The notes beneath the pieces are model-generated. The model was not told where the DNA came from, made no database searches, and worked only from the letters and a program-made list of their open reading frames with translations. Shown here piece by piece: positions 17,342 through 26,789 of a stretch of 55,719 nucleotides of DNA (positions within the stretch are counted from its first letter, which is position 1; each line of letters begins with the position of its first letter). Made by a program: the position numbers and the translations under genes. The stretch is from Planococcus sp. APC 4015 (GTDB taxonomy: Bacteria; Actinomycetota; Actinomycetes; Actinomycetales; Microbacteriaceae). The stretch is from contig JASDDH010000025.1 of NCBI GenBank assembly GCA_030407505.1, positions 1 to 55,719 of the forward strand, read 5' to 3'.

Positions 17342-19750
17342 TTGACTGACGCCGTGAACCACCTCCGACCCCTGCTCGACAGGCTGACCCTCGAGCAGAA
17401 GGCCTCGCTCGTGCAGGGCGCGGACTTCTGGACGACCGTGCCGCTGCCCGAGATCGGCCTGCGGGCGATGACCCTGTCTGACGGCCCCGCCGGCGTGCGC
17501 GGCCCCCGGTGGGACGAGCGCGAGCCCTCGCTCAACCTGCCGTCGGGCTCGGCGCTGGCGGCGTCCTGGGACGCGGATCTCGCCTACCGGTACGGTGCGG
17601 CCGCGGCATCCGAAGCCCGTCGCAAGGATGTCGACGTCGTCCTCGGCCCGACGATCAACCTGCATCGCTCGCCGCTCGGCGGCCGCCACTTCGAGTGCTT
17701 CAGCGAAGATCCCGAGCTGTCGGCCGGACTCGGCGCGGCCTACGTGCGCGGCCTGCAGGAGAACGGCGTCGCCGCGTGCCCCAAGCACTACGTCGCCAAC
17801 GACAGCGAGACCGATCGATTCACGGTCGACGTGCAGATCGACGAGCGGCCGCTGCGCGAGCTGTACCTCGCCCCCTTCGAGCGTGCCGTCGAAGAGGCCG
17901 GTGCCTGGACGATCATGAGCGCCTACAACGCGGTCGACGGCGTGACGATGACCGAGAACGACCTGCTCGAGACGCCGCTCAACAGCGAGTGGGGCTTCGA
18001 CGGCGTCGTCATCAGCGACTGGACGGCGGTGCGCTCGCTCGATTCCGTTCCGGCTGCGCAGGACCTCGCGATGCCCGGACCGGCACCGGCGTGGGCAGAC
18101 CTCGTCGACGCCATCCGCGATGGGCGGCTCGACGAAGCCGACCTCGACCGCAAGGTGCTGCGCATGCTGCTCCTGGCCGAGCGCGTGGGCGCCCTCGAGG
18201 GGACGGATGCCGTCACTCCGGCGCCTCTCGACGGGCCCGCCTTCACGCGCGCCGCGGCGATCGAGGGATCGGTGCTGCTGCAGAACGACGGGATCCTCCC
18301 CCTGGATGCAGCCTCGCTGACCCGCGTCGCCGTCATCGGCCACAACGCCCGCGAGGCCCGGACGCAGGGTGGTGGCAGCGCGACCGTCATCCCCGAGAAC
18401 GTCGTCTCGCCGCTCGACTCGCTGCGCGCCGCCCTGCCGGGGGCCGACGTACGCTACGAGCTCGGGGCGGTCGTGCAGGAGGGCGTGGCGGAGATCCCGC
18501 TCGCCCAGCTGACGAACCCGACCACGGGCGAGCCCGGGATGCGCGTGACGTTCTTCGATGCCGACGGCGCCGAGCTCTTCGCCGAGGACCGCCGCGCCAC
18601 GGCGCTCGTGTGGTTCGGCGGCGACGCCCCGATCTCGGCGAGCCGCACCGTGGTCTTCGCCACGACCTACACCCCCGACGACACCGGCGAGATCCAGCTC
18701 GGCTTCGCCGGCGCGAACCCGGGCCGCCTGTTCGTCGACGGCGAGCTCGTGCTCGACGACAGCCCGGTCATCGAGGGCACCGACCTCGGGGCCGCTTTCC
18801 TCAACCCGCCGTCGATGACGGCGGCGGTCGCCGTGACGGCGGGAGTCCCGGTCGACGTGCGGGTCGAGTTCACGCGCGAGACCGGCGGCCCCCTGTCGGG
18901 TGCGCTCAGCGCGACGCTCGGCATCGCCCCCGAGAAGACCGATCCGGCCGAGCTCATCGCCCGGGCCGTCGCGGCGGCCGCCGCCGCCGAGGTCGCGGTC
19001 GTCGTCGTGGGCACGAACTCGAAGGTCGAATCCGAGGGTTACGACCGGGAGAACCTCGATCTGCCGGGTCGTCAGGACGACCTCGTGCGCGCCGTGGCCG
19101 CGACCGGCACGCCGACGATCGTCGTCGTCAACGCCGGCTCCCCCGTCGCGCTGCCGTGGGCCGATCAGGTCGACGCGATCCTGCAGGGCTACTTCGGAGG
19201 GCAGGAGTTCGGCCACGCCGTGGCGGACGTCCTGACCGGCGCCGCCGAGCCCGGGGGGCGACTGCCCACCACCTGGCCCGCGTCGCTGGCCGACGTGCCG
19301 GTCACCGAGACGACGCCGACCGACGGCGTGCTGCGCTACGACGAGGGACTGCACATCGGGTACCGCGCGTGGCTGAAGGATGCCGTGGCCCCGGCATTCC
19401 CGTTCGGCCACGGTCTCGGCTACACGACGTGGTCGTGGGGTGTGGCATCCCGTGTCGGAGACGAGCTCGAAGTCACCCTCGCGAACACCGGCGACCGCCC
19501 GGGCAAGCAGGTGGTGCAGGTGTACGCCGAGCGGCCGGACTCCCGGGTCGAGCGCCCCGAGCGCTGGCTCGTCGGCTTCGCCGTCGTGCGCGCGGCTGCC
19601 GGCGAGACGGTCACGGCCTCGATCCCGCTGCCGGCACGGCGCTTCGCCCATTGGTCGGGCGGGTGGGCCGTGGAATCCGGAGACTTCACGGTGCGCGCGG
19701 GCGGCTCGGTCGCCGACCTGCCCCTCTCGGTCGTGTGGAGCCGGTCGTGA
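17342..19750 (+). CDS. Glycoside hydrolase family 3 with PA14 insert, beta-glucosidase-like
   Basis: This protein of about 802 residues is a cytoplasmic GH3 enzyme. The barrel domain contains KHYVANDSE (near 150) and the nucleophile Asp in GVVISDW (about D226). A PA14-like beta insert lies at about 390-530 within the second domain, followed by the rest of the alpha/beta sandwich and a fibronectin-III-like C-terminus. PA14-bearing GH3 enzymes often act on aryl-glucosides, saponins or branched oligosaccharides. There is no signal peptide, so the substrate is imported. No ATG fits: I propose the TTG at 17342, with TTG 17330 and GTG 17354 as alternatives. Its stop overlaps the next gene's GTG. 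Confidence 0.9.
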   Translation: MTDAVNHLRPLLDRLTLEQKASLVQGADFWTTVPLPEIGLRAMTLSDGPAGVRGPRWDEREPSLNLPSGSALAASWDADLAYRYGAAAASEARRKDVDVVLGPTINLHRSPLGGRHFECFSEDPELSAGLGAAYVRGLQENGVAACPKHYVANDSETDRFTVDVQIDERPLRELYLAPFERAVEEAGAWTIMSAYNAVDGVTMTENDLLETPLNSEWGFDGVVISDWTAVRSLDSVPAAQDLAMPGPAPAWADLVDAIRDGRLDEADLDRKVLRMLLLAERVGALEGTDAVTPAPLDGPAFTRAAAIEGSVLLQNDGILPLDAASLTRVAVIGHNAREARTQGGGSATVIPENVVSPLDSLRAALPGADVRYELGAVVQEGVAEIPLAQLTNPTTGEPGMRVTFFDADGAELFAEDRRATALVWFGGDAPISASRTVVFATTYTPDDTGEIQLGFAGANPGRLFVDGELVLDDSPVIEGTDLGAAFLNPPSMTAAVAVTAGVPVDVRVEFTRETGGPLSGALSATLGIAPEKTDPAELIARAVAAAAAAEVAVVVVGTNSKVESEGYDRENLDLPGRQDDLVRAVAATGTPTIVVVNAGSPVALPWADQVDAILQGYFGGQEFGHAVADVLTGAAEPGGRLPTTWPASLADVPVTETTPTDGVLRYDEGLHIGYRAWLKDAVAPAFPFGHGLGYTTWSWGVASRVGDELEVTLANTGDRPGKQVVQVYAERPDSRVERPERWLVGFAVVRAAAGETVTASIPLPARRFAHWSGGWAVESGDFTVRAGGSVADLPLSVVWSRS

Positions 19751-20868
19751 GGGCGGGCGGTCTGCTGCACGGCACCGCCGACGCCCGACTCAGCGGCGTG
19801 GTCGACCGCCTCGAGGGCTTCCTCGGGGCCGACCCCGATCTCTCCTTCCAGGTCGCCGCGTTCCACCGGGGCGTCTCGGTGCTCGATGCGTGGGGCGGGC
19901 CCCACATGGGCGAGGACTCCGTCATCGTGCCGTACTCGGTCACGAAGAACACGATCGGCATCGCCGTCGGACTGCTGGTCGAGCGCGGCGAACTCGACCT
20001 CGACGAGCGGGTCGCGCACTACTGGCCCGAGTTCGGCGCCAAGGGCAAGGAGCGGGTCAGCGTCCGGCAGCTGCTGTCGCACCAGGCGGGCCTGCCCCAG
20101 GCGACGCCCGCGCTCGGATGGGACGAGCTGCTCGACGACCACGCCGCGGCGGAGCGTCTCGCCGCGAGCCGGCCGTTCTGGCACCCCGGCAGCGCCTTCG
20201 GGTATCACGCCATCACGATCGGAAACCTCGGATCGGAACTCGTGTTCCGGGTGACCGGACGAACGCTGCAGGAGTTCTACGAGCACGAGATCCGCCGTCC
20301 CCACGGCATCGACTTCTTCCTCGGCCTCCCCGCTTCCGAAGAGCACCGCCGGGTCGGCGTGCTGCCGATGATCCAGCCGGTGTCCGACACGTCGGTGCGC
20401 ACGTTCTCCGCGCTCGGGCCCGTCGTCTTCCGCGCGCCCGGCCGCGTCGTCGACTCGGGCAACGCCCCCGAGAGCTGGCGGTTCGGCCACCCCGCGACGT
20501 CGGGCACGGGCACGGCTCGTGGCGTCGCGCGGCTCCTCGCCGCAGCGGTGACCGGGGTCGAGGGCGCGTCGCCCTTCCTGAGCGCCGACACGGTCGAGCA
20601 GATCGGGCAGCAGCAGATCCGCGGCTACGACGAAGTCCTCCACCAGAACGACCGCGCCCACGCGATCGTCTTCCAGAAGCCGTCGCAGCAGCTCGCGTTC
20701 GGCGGTCCGCGCGCGTTCGGGCACGACGGCGCCGCCGGCGCTCTCGCCTGCGTCGACCCCGACACGGGCATCGCCTTCGCCTGGACGATCGCCCGTGGGC
20801 CGTGGCCGGGCGGAGCAGACCCCCGCGCGGTGGCACTGGCGCGCGAGCTCGGCACGATCCTCACGTGA
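19747..20868 (+). CDS. Serine hydrolase, beta-lactamase-fold esterase (class C/EstB-like)
   Basis: This 373-residue protein has the penicillin-binding/beta-lactamase fold. The SxxK motif is SVTK (about residue 63), the second-motif tyrosine lies in GYHAITIG, and the third motif appears as GHDGAAG (an HxG form) near the C-terminus. There is no signal peptide, so it is not a periplasmic or secreted beta-lactamase. Relatives are cytoplasmic esterases, so I infer removal of acyl groups from imported glycosides. The GTG at 19747 overlaps the GH3 stop by 4 bp, which decides the start. Its placement between three glycosidase genes supports the de-esterification idea, but the substrate is unknown. 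Confidence 0.85.
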   Translation: MRAGGLLHGTADARLSGVVDRLEGFLGADPDLSFQVAAFHRGVSVLDAWGGPHMGEDSVIVPYSVTKNTIGIAVGLLVERGELDLDERVAHYWPEFGAKGKERVSVRQLLSHQAGLPQATPALGWDELLDDHAAAERLAASRPFWHPGSAFGYHAITIGNLGSELVFRVTGRTLQEFYEHEIRRPHGIDFFLGLPASEEHRRVGVLPMIQPVSDTSVRTFSALGPVVFRAPGRVVDSGNAPESWRFGHPATSGTGTARGVARLLAAAVTGVEGASPFLSADTVEQIGQQQIRGYDEVLHQNDRAHAIVFQKPSQQLAFGGPRAFGHDGAAGALACVDPDTGIAFAWTIARGPWPGGADPRAVALARELGTILT

Positions 20869-20890
20869 ACACGCCCCTGGACGGAACCCC

Positions 20891-22399
20891 ATGACCACGC
20901 TGTACAACCCACTTATCAACGGCTTCCACCCCGACCCGTCGGTCGTGAAGGTCGGTGACGAGTGGTTCCTCGCGACGTCCACGTTCGAGTACCTGCCCGG
21001 CATCCCGATCCATCGCTCGAAAGACTTCGAGACGTGGGAGCTCATCGGCCACGTCGCCACGCGCGTCGGCCAGCTCGCCGTCGAGGACATCCCGACCGGC
21101 CTCGGCGCCTGGGCGCCCACGATCCGCCATCGCGACAGTGTGTTCCACCTCGTCATCACCGATGCGATGGGCCGCGGGATGCTGCACTTCACCGCGACGG
21201 ATGCCGCCGGCCCGTGGTCCGGCGGTGACCTGATCCTCACGCAGGACGGCTCGAGGTCGGTCGACGGCATCGACCCCGACATCGCGTGGGACGCGGACGG
21301 CAGGGTCTACATCACGTACTCGGGGCTGCTGCTGGGCGGCCCGGAGATCGGGAAGCACCTCGGCATCCTGCAGGTGAGGGTCGACCTCGAGAACCACGTC
21401 GCGCTCGAAGAGCCGCGGTCGCTGTGGTCGGGCACCGGCGGGCAGTTCCCCGAGGCGCCGCACCTTTACGAGGTGGACAGCCGGTGGTACCTGATGATCG
21501 CCGAAGGCGGCACGGAGCGCGGTCACGGCATCTCGATCGCCCGGAGCCACTCGCCGGAAGGTCCGTTCGAGGCGGCGCCGCAGAATCCGCTCGTGTCGGC
21601 GCGGTCCACGATCCGGCCGGTCCAGAACACCGGGCACGGCGATCTGATCATCGGTCCCGGCGGCGACTGGCTCTGCGTGCTGCTCGGGGTGCGGCCGCGC
21701 AGCATGACGCGCGCGTTCTCGGCCCTGGGCCGCGAGACGTTCGTGACGCCGGTGCGCTGGGAGGCCGATGGCTGGCCCGCCATCGACCCCGTGCTGCTGC
21801 ACCCCCGGCCTGGCACGCGGGTCGAGGTGTCATTCGATGAGAAGCTGGACCGGGAGTGGATCGCCGTGCGATCACTGCCGTCGGCGCACGCCGACCTGTC
21901 GGCGCAGCCCGGGCGGCTGGTGCTGCACGGCGACGGCTCCACGCTGTCCGACCCGCGCCCCGTCTTCGTCGGCCGCCGACAGGAGCACCTGACGAACGCC
22001 GTGACCGTGCGCCTCGACGCCTCTGCGGGGGTCGGCGGTCTCGCCGTGCGCTACGACGAGCGCTTCCACGTCGAGATCGAAGCGGATGCCGTCACCCTCA
22101 CCGCCCGCGCCGTGATCGGAGGTCTCGTGCAGGAGTGGACGACCCCGTACCCCGGTGGAGCGGTCGACCTGCACCTCGACGCGCGCAAGCCCGAGGCGAC
22201 CGGGGGGCTGCCGCGCACGAGCGACGTCCTCCACCTCGGCGCGACGATCGACGGCGAGCGCATCGATCTCGCCGAGGTCGACGGGCGATTCCTGTCGTCC
22301 GAGACCACCGAGTCGTTCACCGGGCGCGTCATCGGCGTCTATGCGGTCAGCGGCGACATCGTCGTCGACAGCTGGGTAGCGGTGGGAGACGACGAGTGA
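20891..22399 (+). CDS. Glycoside hydrolase family 43, xylosidase/arabinofuranosidase-like
   Basis: This 502-residue protein has a five-bladed GH43 propeller (about 1-300) and a C-terminal beta-sandwich of the GH43_C2 type. The three acidic catalytic residues are visible: base Asp in GFHPDPSV (D15), pKa modulator in DGIDPDIAWD (D128) and general acid in QFPEAPHLY (E188). Relatives release beta-xylose or alpha-L-arabinose from oligosaccharides and glycosides. There is no signal peptide. The ATG at 20891 gives the classic YNPLINGFHPDPS start. It overlaps the following GH78 GTG by 4 bp. Confidence 0.92.
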   Translation: MTTLYNPLINGFHPDPSVVKVGDEWFLATSTFEYLPGIPIHRSKDFETWELIGHVATRVGQLAVEDIPTGLGAWAPTIRHRDSVFHLVITDAMGRGMLHFTATDAAGPWSGGDLILTQDGSRSVDGIDPDIAWDADGRVYITYSGLLLGGPEIGKHLGILQVRVDLENHVALEEPRSLWSGTGGQFPEAPHLYEVDSRWYLMIAEGGTERGHGISIARSHSPEGPFEAAPQNPLVSARSTIRPVQNTGHGDLIIGPGGDWLCVLLGVRPRSMTRAFSALGRETFVTPVRWEADGWPAIDPVLLHPRPGTRVEVSFDEKLDREWIAVRSLPSAHADLSAQPGRLVLHGDGSTLSDPRPVFVGRRQEHLTNAVTVRLDASAGVGGLAVRYDERFHVEIEADAVTLTARAVIGGLVQEWTTPYPGGAVDLHLDARKPEATGGLPRTSDVLHLGATIDGERIDLAEVDGRFLSSETTESFTGRVIGVYAVSGDIVVDSWVAVGDDE

Positions 22400-25191
22400 G
22401 CATCTCGGCACCTGCCCGCGTCAGCATGCTGCGCGTGGGCGACGGCGCCGGCACCGGCTTCGTGGCGAGCCCGACCCCGCGCCTCACCTGGCACGTCGAC
22501 ACCGACGAGACGGGGTGGGCACAGGCATCCGTCGACATCACCGACGGGCTCGGCGCGATCGTCACCCTCGACGGCGGTGAGAGCGCGCTCGTCGCGTGGC
22601 CCTTCGCCCCCCTCGCACCCGGTGAGCACCGCGAGGTCGCTGTGCGCGCCCGTTCGACGGCCGGTGTCGAGACACCGTGGAGCGACGTCGAGCGGGTGGA
22701 TGCCGGGTTCCTCGCCGAGGGCGAGTGGATCGCCCAGCCGATCGGCCTCGCCGCCCCCGACCGCGATGCACAGCCCACCGTCGTGCGCACGCGGTTCACC
22801 CTCGATCGCGCGGTCGACCGCGTGGTGCTGTTCTGGACGGCGCTCGGCGTCGCCGAACCCGAGGTCAACGGCACGCCCGTCTCGGGCGATGTCCTCAGCC
22901 CCGGCTGGACCGCGTACCGCGACCGTCTGGTTCACGAGACCGTCGATGTGACGTCTCTCGTCGACGTCGGCGAGAACGAGCTGTCGGCCACGATCGCCGG
23001 GGCCTGGTACACCGAGAAGTACGGGTTCTTCACGTTCACCGACCGCCTCTACGGCACCCAGCCGTCGCTGCTCGCGCAGCTGCGCGTGACGTACGCCGAC
23101 GGCTCGGCGGCCACTCTCGCCCCCACCGGTGAGGGGTGGGAGGCGGCGGGCGACGGGCCTGTCGTCGACAGCGGCATCTATGCCGGCGAGCACCAGGATC
23201 TGCGCCGTGCGGTCTCATCGTGGACGCCGGCGCGCGTCGGCGCCGCCGCGAAACCGGACTATGCGGACATCCCCGTCCCCGAGGCGCGCATCGCGCCACC
23301 CGTGCGCCGCATCGAGTCGCTCGCCGTCGTGACGGCGACACCGACGGCATCCGGATCCACGATCCTCGACTTCGGCCAGAACCTGGTCGGGCGCGTGCGA
23401 ATGCGCGTGTCGGGAGGAGCGGGCGCTCGCGTCAGGATCCACCACGCCGAGGTGCTCGACGGCGACCAGCTGGCCCTGCGCCCGCTGCGCAACGCGGCGG
23501 CGACCGCGACGTTCGATCTGTCGGGCGGTGACGACGTGCTCGAGTCGCGGTTCTCGTTCTACGGGTTCCGCTACGCCGAGGTCGCGGGCGTCGACGTCGA
23601 TCCGTCTGCCGTCGAAGCCGTCGTGCTCCACACCGACATGGAGCGCACAGGCTGGTTCACGGCATCCGACCCGCTCATCGAACGGCTGCACGAGAACGTC
23701 GTGTGGGGCATGCGCGGCAATTTCCTGTCGATCCCGACGGACTGCCCCCAGCGCGACGAGCGGCTCGGCTGGACGGGGGACATCCAGGTGTTCACGCCGA
23801 CGGCGTCTTTCCTCTACGACTGCGACGGCTTCCTGCGCTCGTGGCTGCGCGACCTGGCGCACGAGCAGTCGCACAACGACGGGAATGTGCCCGTCGTCGT
23901 GCCACAGGCGCTGTCGGGCTTCGCCGGTCTCGGTGCGACGGCCGCGTGGGGCGATGCGGCGACCGTCGTGCCGACGGTGCTGCACGAGCGCTTCGGCGAC
24001 ACCGACGTGCTGGCCGCGCAGTACCCGAGCATGCGGGCGTGGGTCGATCGGGTCCTCGTCGAGGCCGGCGACAGCGCTCTGTGGGCGGGCAGGATGCAGC
24101 TCGGCGACTGGCTCGACCCGTCGGCGCCGCCGGACAAACCTGGCCAGGCGAAGGTGTCCGGCGACATCGTCGCTACCGCCTACCTCGCACGCTCGCTGCG
24201 CCAGGTGGCCGATGCCGCCGCGCTCCTCGGCCACGACGACGACGCCGTCGCGTACGCCGCGCTCGCGGAGCGCAGCCGGGCCGCGTTCGTCGCCGAGTAC
24301 GTCACCCCTGCGGGGCGCATGATGTCGGATGCCGCCACCGGCTACGCCCTGGCGCTCGAGTTCGACCTCGTCACCGACCCCGCCGTGCGCACGGGGCTCG
24401 CCGATCGCCTGGCCGACGTCGTGCGCGAGGGCGGCTACCGCATCGGCACCGGCTTCGTCGGCACCCCCCTGGTGACGGATGCCCTCACGTCGGGCGGCCA
24501 CGTCGCGGCCGCCGAGCGACTGCTGAACCAGACCGAGTGCCCCTCGTGGCTCTACCCGGTCACCATGGGCGCGACCACGGTGTGGGAGCGCTGGGACAGC
24601 CTGCTGCCCGACGGCTCGGTCAACCCGGGCGAGATGACGTCTTTCAACCACTACGCCCTCGGCGCGGTGGCCGACTGGCTGCACCGCACGGTCGCCGGTC
24701 TCGCACCGGCAGCACCCGGCTACCGTCGTCTGCGCATCGCGCCGGTGCCGCTCACGTCGCTCGACCACGCGAGCGCCCGCCACCGCACCCCGTACGGCGA
24801 GGCGTCGGTCTCGTGGGCGCGTGACGGGTCGGGCGTGCGGGTGACGGCCGTCGTGCCGGCGAACACGACCGCCGATGTCGTGCTTCCCGGACAGGAACCG
24901 TTCGAGGTGGGATCGGGTCGGCACGAGTGGGAGTTCGACGCGCCCGCCGGCCCGGTGCGTCGTCCGCTGCCGGGAATCGAGGCATCCCTCGCCGACGTCG
25001 TCGACGACCCGCGCGCCTATCGCGCGCTGCTCGATACCGTTGCCGAGTTCGACGCCGACCGCGCCGAGGTCGTCCGTCGCGAGACGCTGTGGGGCACGCA
25101 GCGTGCCGTGAGCGCCGCGCTCATGTTCACGCCGCCGCACCTCGCCGGAAACGTCGACCGGGCGATCCGCGCCGCCACCGCGGAAGACTGA
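22396..25191 (+). CDS. Alpha-L-rhamnosidase, GH78 (first copy)
   Basis: This 931-residue protein has GH78 architecture: an Ig-like N-terminal domain, the Bac_rhamnosid_N lectin-like domain (about 150-320), a beta domain, the alpha/alpha-6 barrel (about 430-760) and a C-terminal beta domain. The signature DCPQRDERLGWTGDIQVF marks the barrel entrance with the general acid, and GATTVWERWDS contains the C-terminal catalytic Glu. It inverts alpha-rhamnosides from rhamnogalacturonan fragments or plant glycosides such as flavonoids and saponins. There is no signal peptide. The GTG at 22396 overlaps the GH43 stop; longer upstream frames are artefacts. It is the last gene of the ABC/glycosidase operon. 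An extra tail of about 80 residues follows the usual end. Confidence 0.93.
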   Translation: MSISAPARVSMLRVGDGAGTGFVASPTPRLTWHVDTDETGWAQASVDITDGLGAIVTLDGGESALVAWPFAPLAPGEHREVAVRARSTAGVETPWSDVERVDAGFLAEGEWIAQPIGLAAPDRDAQPTVVRTRFTLDRAVDRVVLFWTALGVAEPEVNGTPVSGDVLSPGWTAYRDRLVHETVDVTSLVDVGENELSATIAGAWYTEKYGFFTFTDRLYGTQPSLLAQLRVTYADGSAATLAPTGEGWEAAGDGPVVDSGIYAGEHQDLRRAVSSWTPARVGAAAKPDYADIPVPEARIAPPVRRIESLAVVTATPTASGSTILDFGQNLVGRVRMRVSGGAGARVRIHHAEVLDGDQLALRPLRNAAATATFDLSGGDDVLESRFSFYGFRYAEVAGVDVDPSAVEAVVLHTDMERTGWFTASDPLIERLHENVVWGMRGNFLSIPTDCPQRDERLGWTGDIQVFTPTASFLYDCDGFLRSWLRDLAHEQSHNDGNVPVVVPQALSGFAGLGATAAWGDAATVVPTVLHERFGDTDVLAAQYPSMRAWVDRVLVEAGDSALWAGRMQLGDWLDPSAPPDKPGQAKVSGDIVATAYLARSLRQVADAAALLGHDDDAVAYAALAERSRAAFVAEYVTPAGRMMSDAATGYALALEFDLVTDPAVRTGLADRLADVVREGGYRIGTGFVGTPLVTDALTSGGHVAAAERLLNQTECPSWLYPVTMGATTVWERWDSLLPDGSVNPGEMTSFNHYALGAVADWLHRTVAGLAPAAPGYRRLRIAPVPLTSLDHASARHRTPYGEASVSWARDGSGVRVTAVVPANTTADVVLPGQEPFEVGSGRHEWEFDAPAGPVRRPLPGIEASLADVVDDPRAYRALLDTVAEFDADRAEVVRRETLWGTQRAVSAALMFTPPHLAGNVDRAIRAATAED

Positions 25192-25232
25192 CCGCGGCAT
25201 CCGGGGGCGGCGTCTCGGTCGCGCCACCGGGA

Positions 25233-25259
25233 GCGGATGGGGGCGCCAGCCCCGGCCGC
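25233..25259. terminator. Weak hairpin between the GH78 and DUF1593 genes
   Basis: GGGGC/GCCCC around a GCCA loop, extended outward by GCGG/CCGC across small internal mismatches. It sits between converging genes (stops at 25191 and 25362). No U-tract is present, so the assignment rests on position and pairing only. Confidence 0.45.
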
Positions 25260-25266
25260 ACCGCAA

Positions 25267-25329
25267 GATCGACTCGTCGTACATGCGGGGACACGCCCGG
25301 CGTGGCGCGACATATAAGACAAGTCGATC
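25267..25329. repeat. Inverted pair of a 19-nt AT-richer motif
   Basis: GATCGACTCGTCGTACATG (from 25267) recurs inverted as GATCGACTTGTCTTATATG (reading down from 25329), matching 16 of 19 bases. The pair flanks 25 bp in a convergent intergenic gap with no gene. It could be a paired operator left over from an earlier arrangement or part of a small RNA. I see no promoter target. Confidence 0.5.
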
Positions 25330-25361
25330 CGCCGTCGGGGCGCGGGATCCGCCGGTGATGC

Positions 25362-26789
25362 TCAGCCGAGGACGGTGAGGATCACGCGTCGCCAGGCCTT
25401 CAGCGGCGAAGACTGCTTGTGCGCCTCGACGATGACGTGGATCGTGTCTCCGTCGCGCGCGTCCTGCGGCACGGTGATCGTCGCCGCCTCGCCCTCGGCC
25501 GCGACTGCGACGTCACCGGCGCACGAGCCGGCCTCGTCGTAGATCCACCAGCGCACGTCGACCTCGCCGCCGTCGGGATCGCTCACGCGAGCCTCGAGAC
25601 GCACACTCTCCCCCGCCCTCACATCGCGGTCGCGCGGATCCACGGCGAGGACGGGATGGTGCGCGGCATCCTCGTATCGCGGAGTCACGCTCCACACGAG
25701 TCGTGCCGCGAAATCGGCCTGCGCGTCGGCGAACCAGCGGGTCACCGAGGAGTCTTCGCCGTCGGCGTCCTCGACGCCGACGATCGCCCACGTGTCGGCG
25801 CCCACGTCGGTGCGTCGGGCGCGCCCACCCCATCCGCCGTACGACGGATGCTCGTGCCCGCGAAGATCCGGCACCAGCAGGTGGAGCATGTTGGGGGTGT
25901 CGCCCTCCGAGATCCATTCGCCCGCCGGCTGCGGGTCGGTCCAGACGCCGTAGCCCTGCGCGCGGAGCTCGTCGGCGGTGAAGCCCGAGAGGTGGAAGTA
26001 GTCGGTCGGGTCGCCTTCGACCATCTGCCGACCGTCGCCCCACACGCGGTACAGCCTGCCGAGCGCGCCGACGCCCGTGACGTTCTCGCGCATCCAGGCG
26101 GCGCCGAGCAGGTGCTCGTCGGCGGGGCGTACCGTCTTGCGGATCAGATAGCCCCACGCATACGTCATGACGTCGGTGACCCGGATGTCGGGCCAGTGCG
26201 GTCGGATGTAGTCGTCGTAGGTGTCGTCCTGCGAGGCGAATTTGGTGATGATCGCCTTCGCCGACACCGTCGCGTGCACGTGCGGCCACTCGGGGGTGTC
26301 ACGATGGCGCTCCTCGATCGACATGAGCGCCCGGGCGACGGTGCTGGGTCCCGCCCACATCTGCAGGTGCAGCGGACCAGGCCGATCATCGAGGAGCGCG
26401 TCGGCGATGAGCCGGGACCCGGGCGACTCGTGCGACGTGTCGCCTTCGAAGTCGATGTTGCCCTCGCGCACGACGGCGCGCAGCTCATCAGGCGAGGGAT
26501 ACCGCGGGTCGTGGACCACCAGGTTGCCGTGCACCTGGGAGTAGGCGTCGAGCGCGTCGTCGATGAAGCGCTCGCCGGGAGCCCACCGCCACGAGGTCTG
26601 GGGCTCGGAGTACTCGCGTTCAAGGAGGAAGAAGCCCGTGCCCGCACCGTCGCCGCGCCAGTGGAAGCGGCTGCTCGCATAGATGAGGCCCTCGATGGCG
26701 AGCTCGTTGCTGAAGAGCAGGAGGCGGATCATCGAGTTGAGGTCGTCGAGTTCGGGATCGGCCGTGATGATCGTGCGGGGACGGCTCAT
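25362..26789 (-). CDS. DUF1593 protein, nucleoside-hydrolase-like (Sde182 type)
   Basis: This 475-residue protein matches the DUF1593 family: an N-terminal nucleoside-hydrolase-like domain (about 1-330), then a C-terminal beta-sandwich with an Ig-like segment (PVLAVDPRDRDVRAGESVRL, then VRWWIYDEAGS) as in the cellulose-binding protein Sde0182. The N-terminal acidic motif reads TADPELDD, so the first Asp of the canonical DTDPGIDD is Thr. There is no signal peptide. Biochemical roles in this family are poorly known; occurrence in polysaccharide-utilisation loci suggests a glycosidase-like role on furanosides. Its ATG overlaps the stop of the upstream nucleoside-hydrolase gene by 4 bp, so the two are made together. 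Confidence 0.85.
   Translation of the reverse strand: MSRPRTIITADPELDDLNSMIRLLLFSNELAIEGLIYASSRFHWRGDGAGTGFFLLEREYSEPQTSWRWAPGERFIDDALDAYSQVHGNLVVHDPRYPSPDELRAVVREGNIDFEGDTSHESPGSRLIADALLDDRPGPLHLQMWAGPSTVARALMSIEERHRDTPEWPHVHATVSAKAIITKFASQDDTYDDYIRPHWPDIRVTDVMTYAWGYLIRKTVRPADEHLLGAAWMRENVTGVGALGRLYRVWGDGRQMVEGDPTDYFHLSGFTADELRAQGYGVWTDPQPAGEWISEGDTPNMLHLLVPDLRGHEHPSYGGWGGRARRTDVGADTWAIVGVEDADGEDSSVTRWFADAQADFAARLVWSVTPRYEDAAHHPVLAVDPRDRDVRAGESVRLEARVSDPDGGEVDVRWWIYDEAGSCAGDVAVAAEGEAATITVPQDARDGDTIHVIVEAHKQSSPLKAWRRVILTVLG

Noticed and set aside
19747..20868. Beta-lactamase resistance gene
   Set aside because: The fold is shared, but there is no signal peptide, the third motif is HxG rather than KTG, and it sits inside a glycosidase operon. 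An esterase role is more likely.
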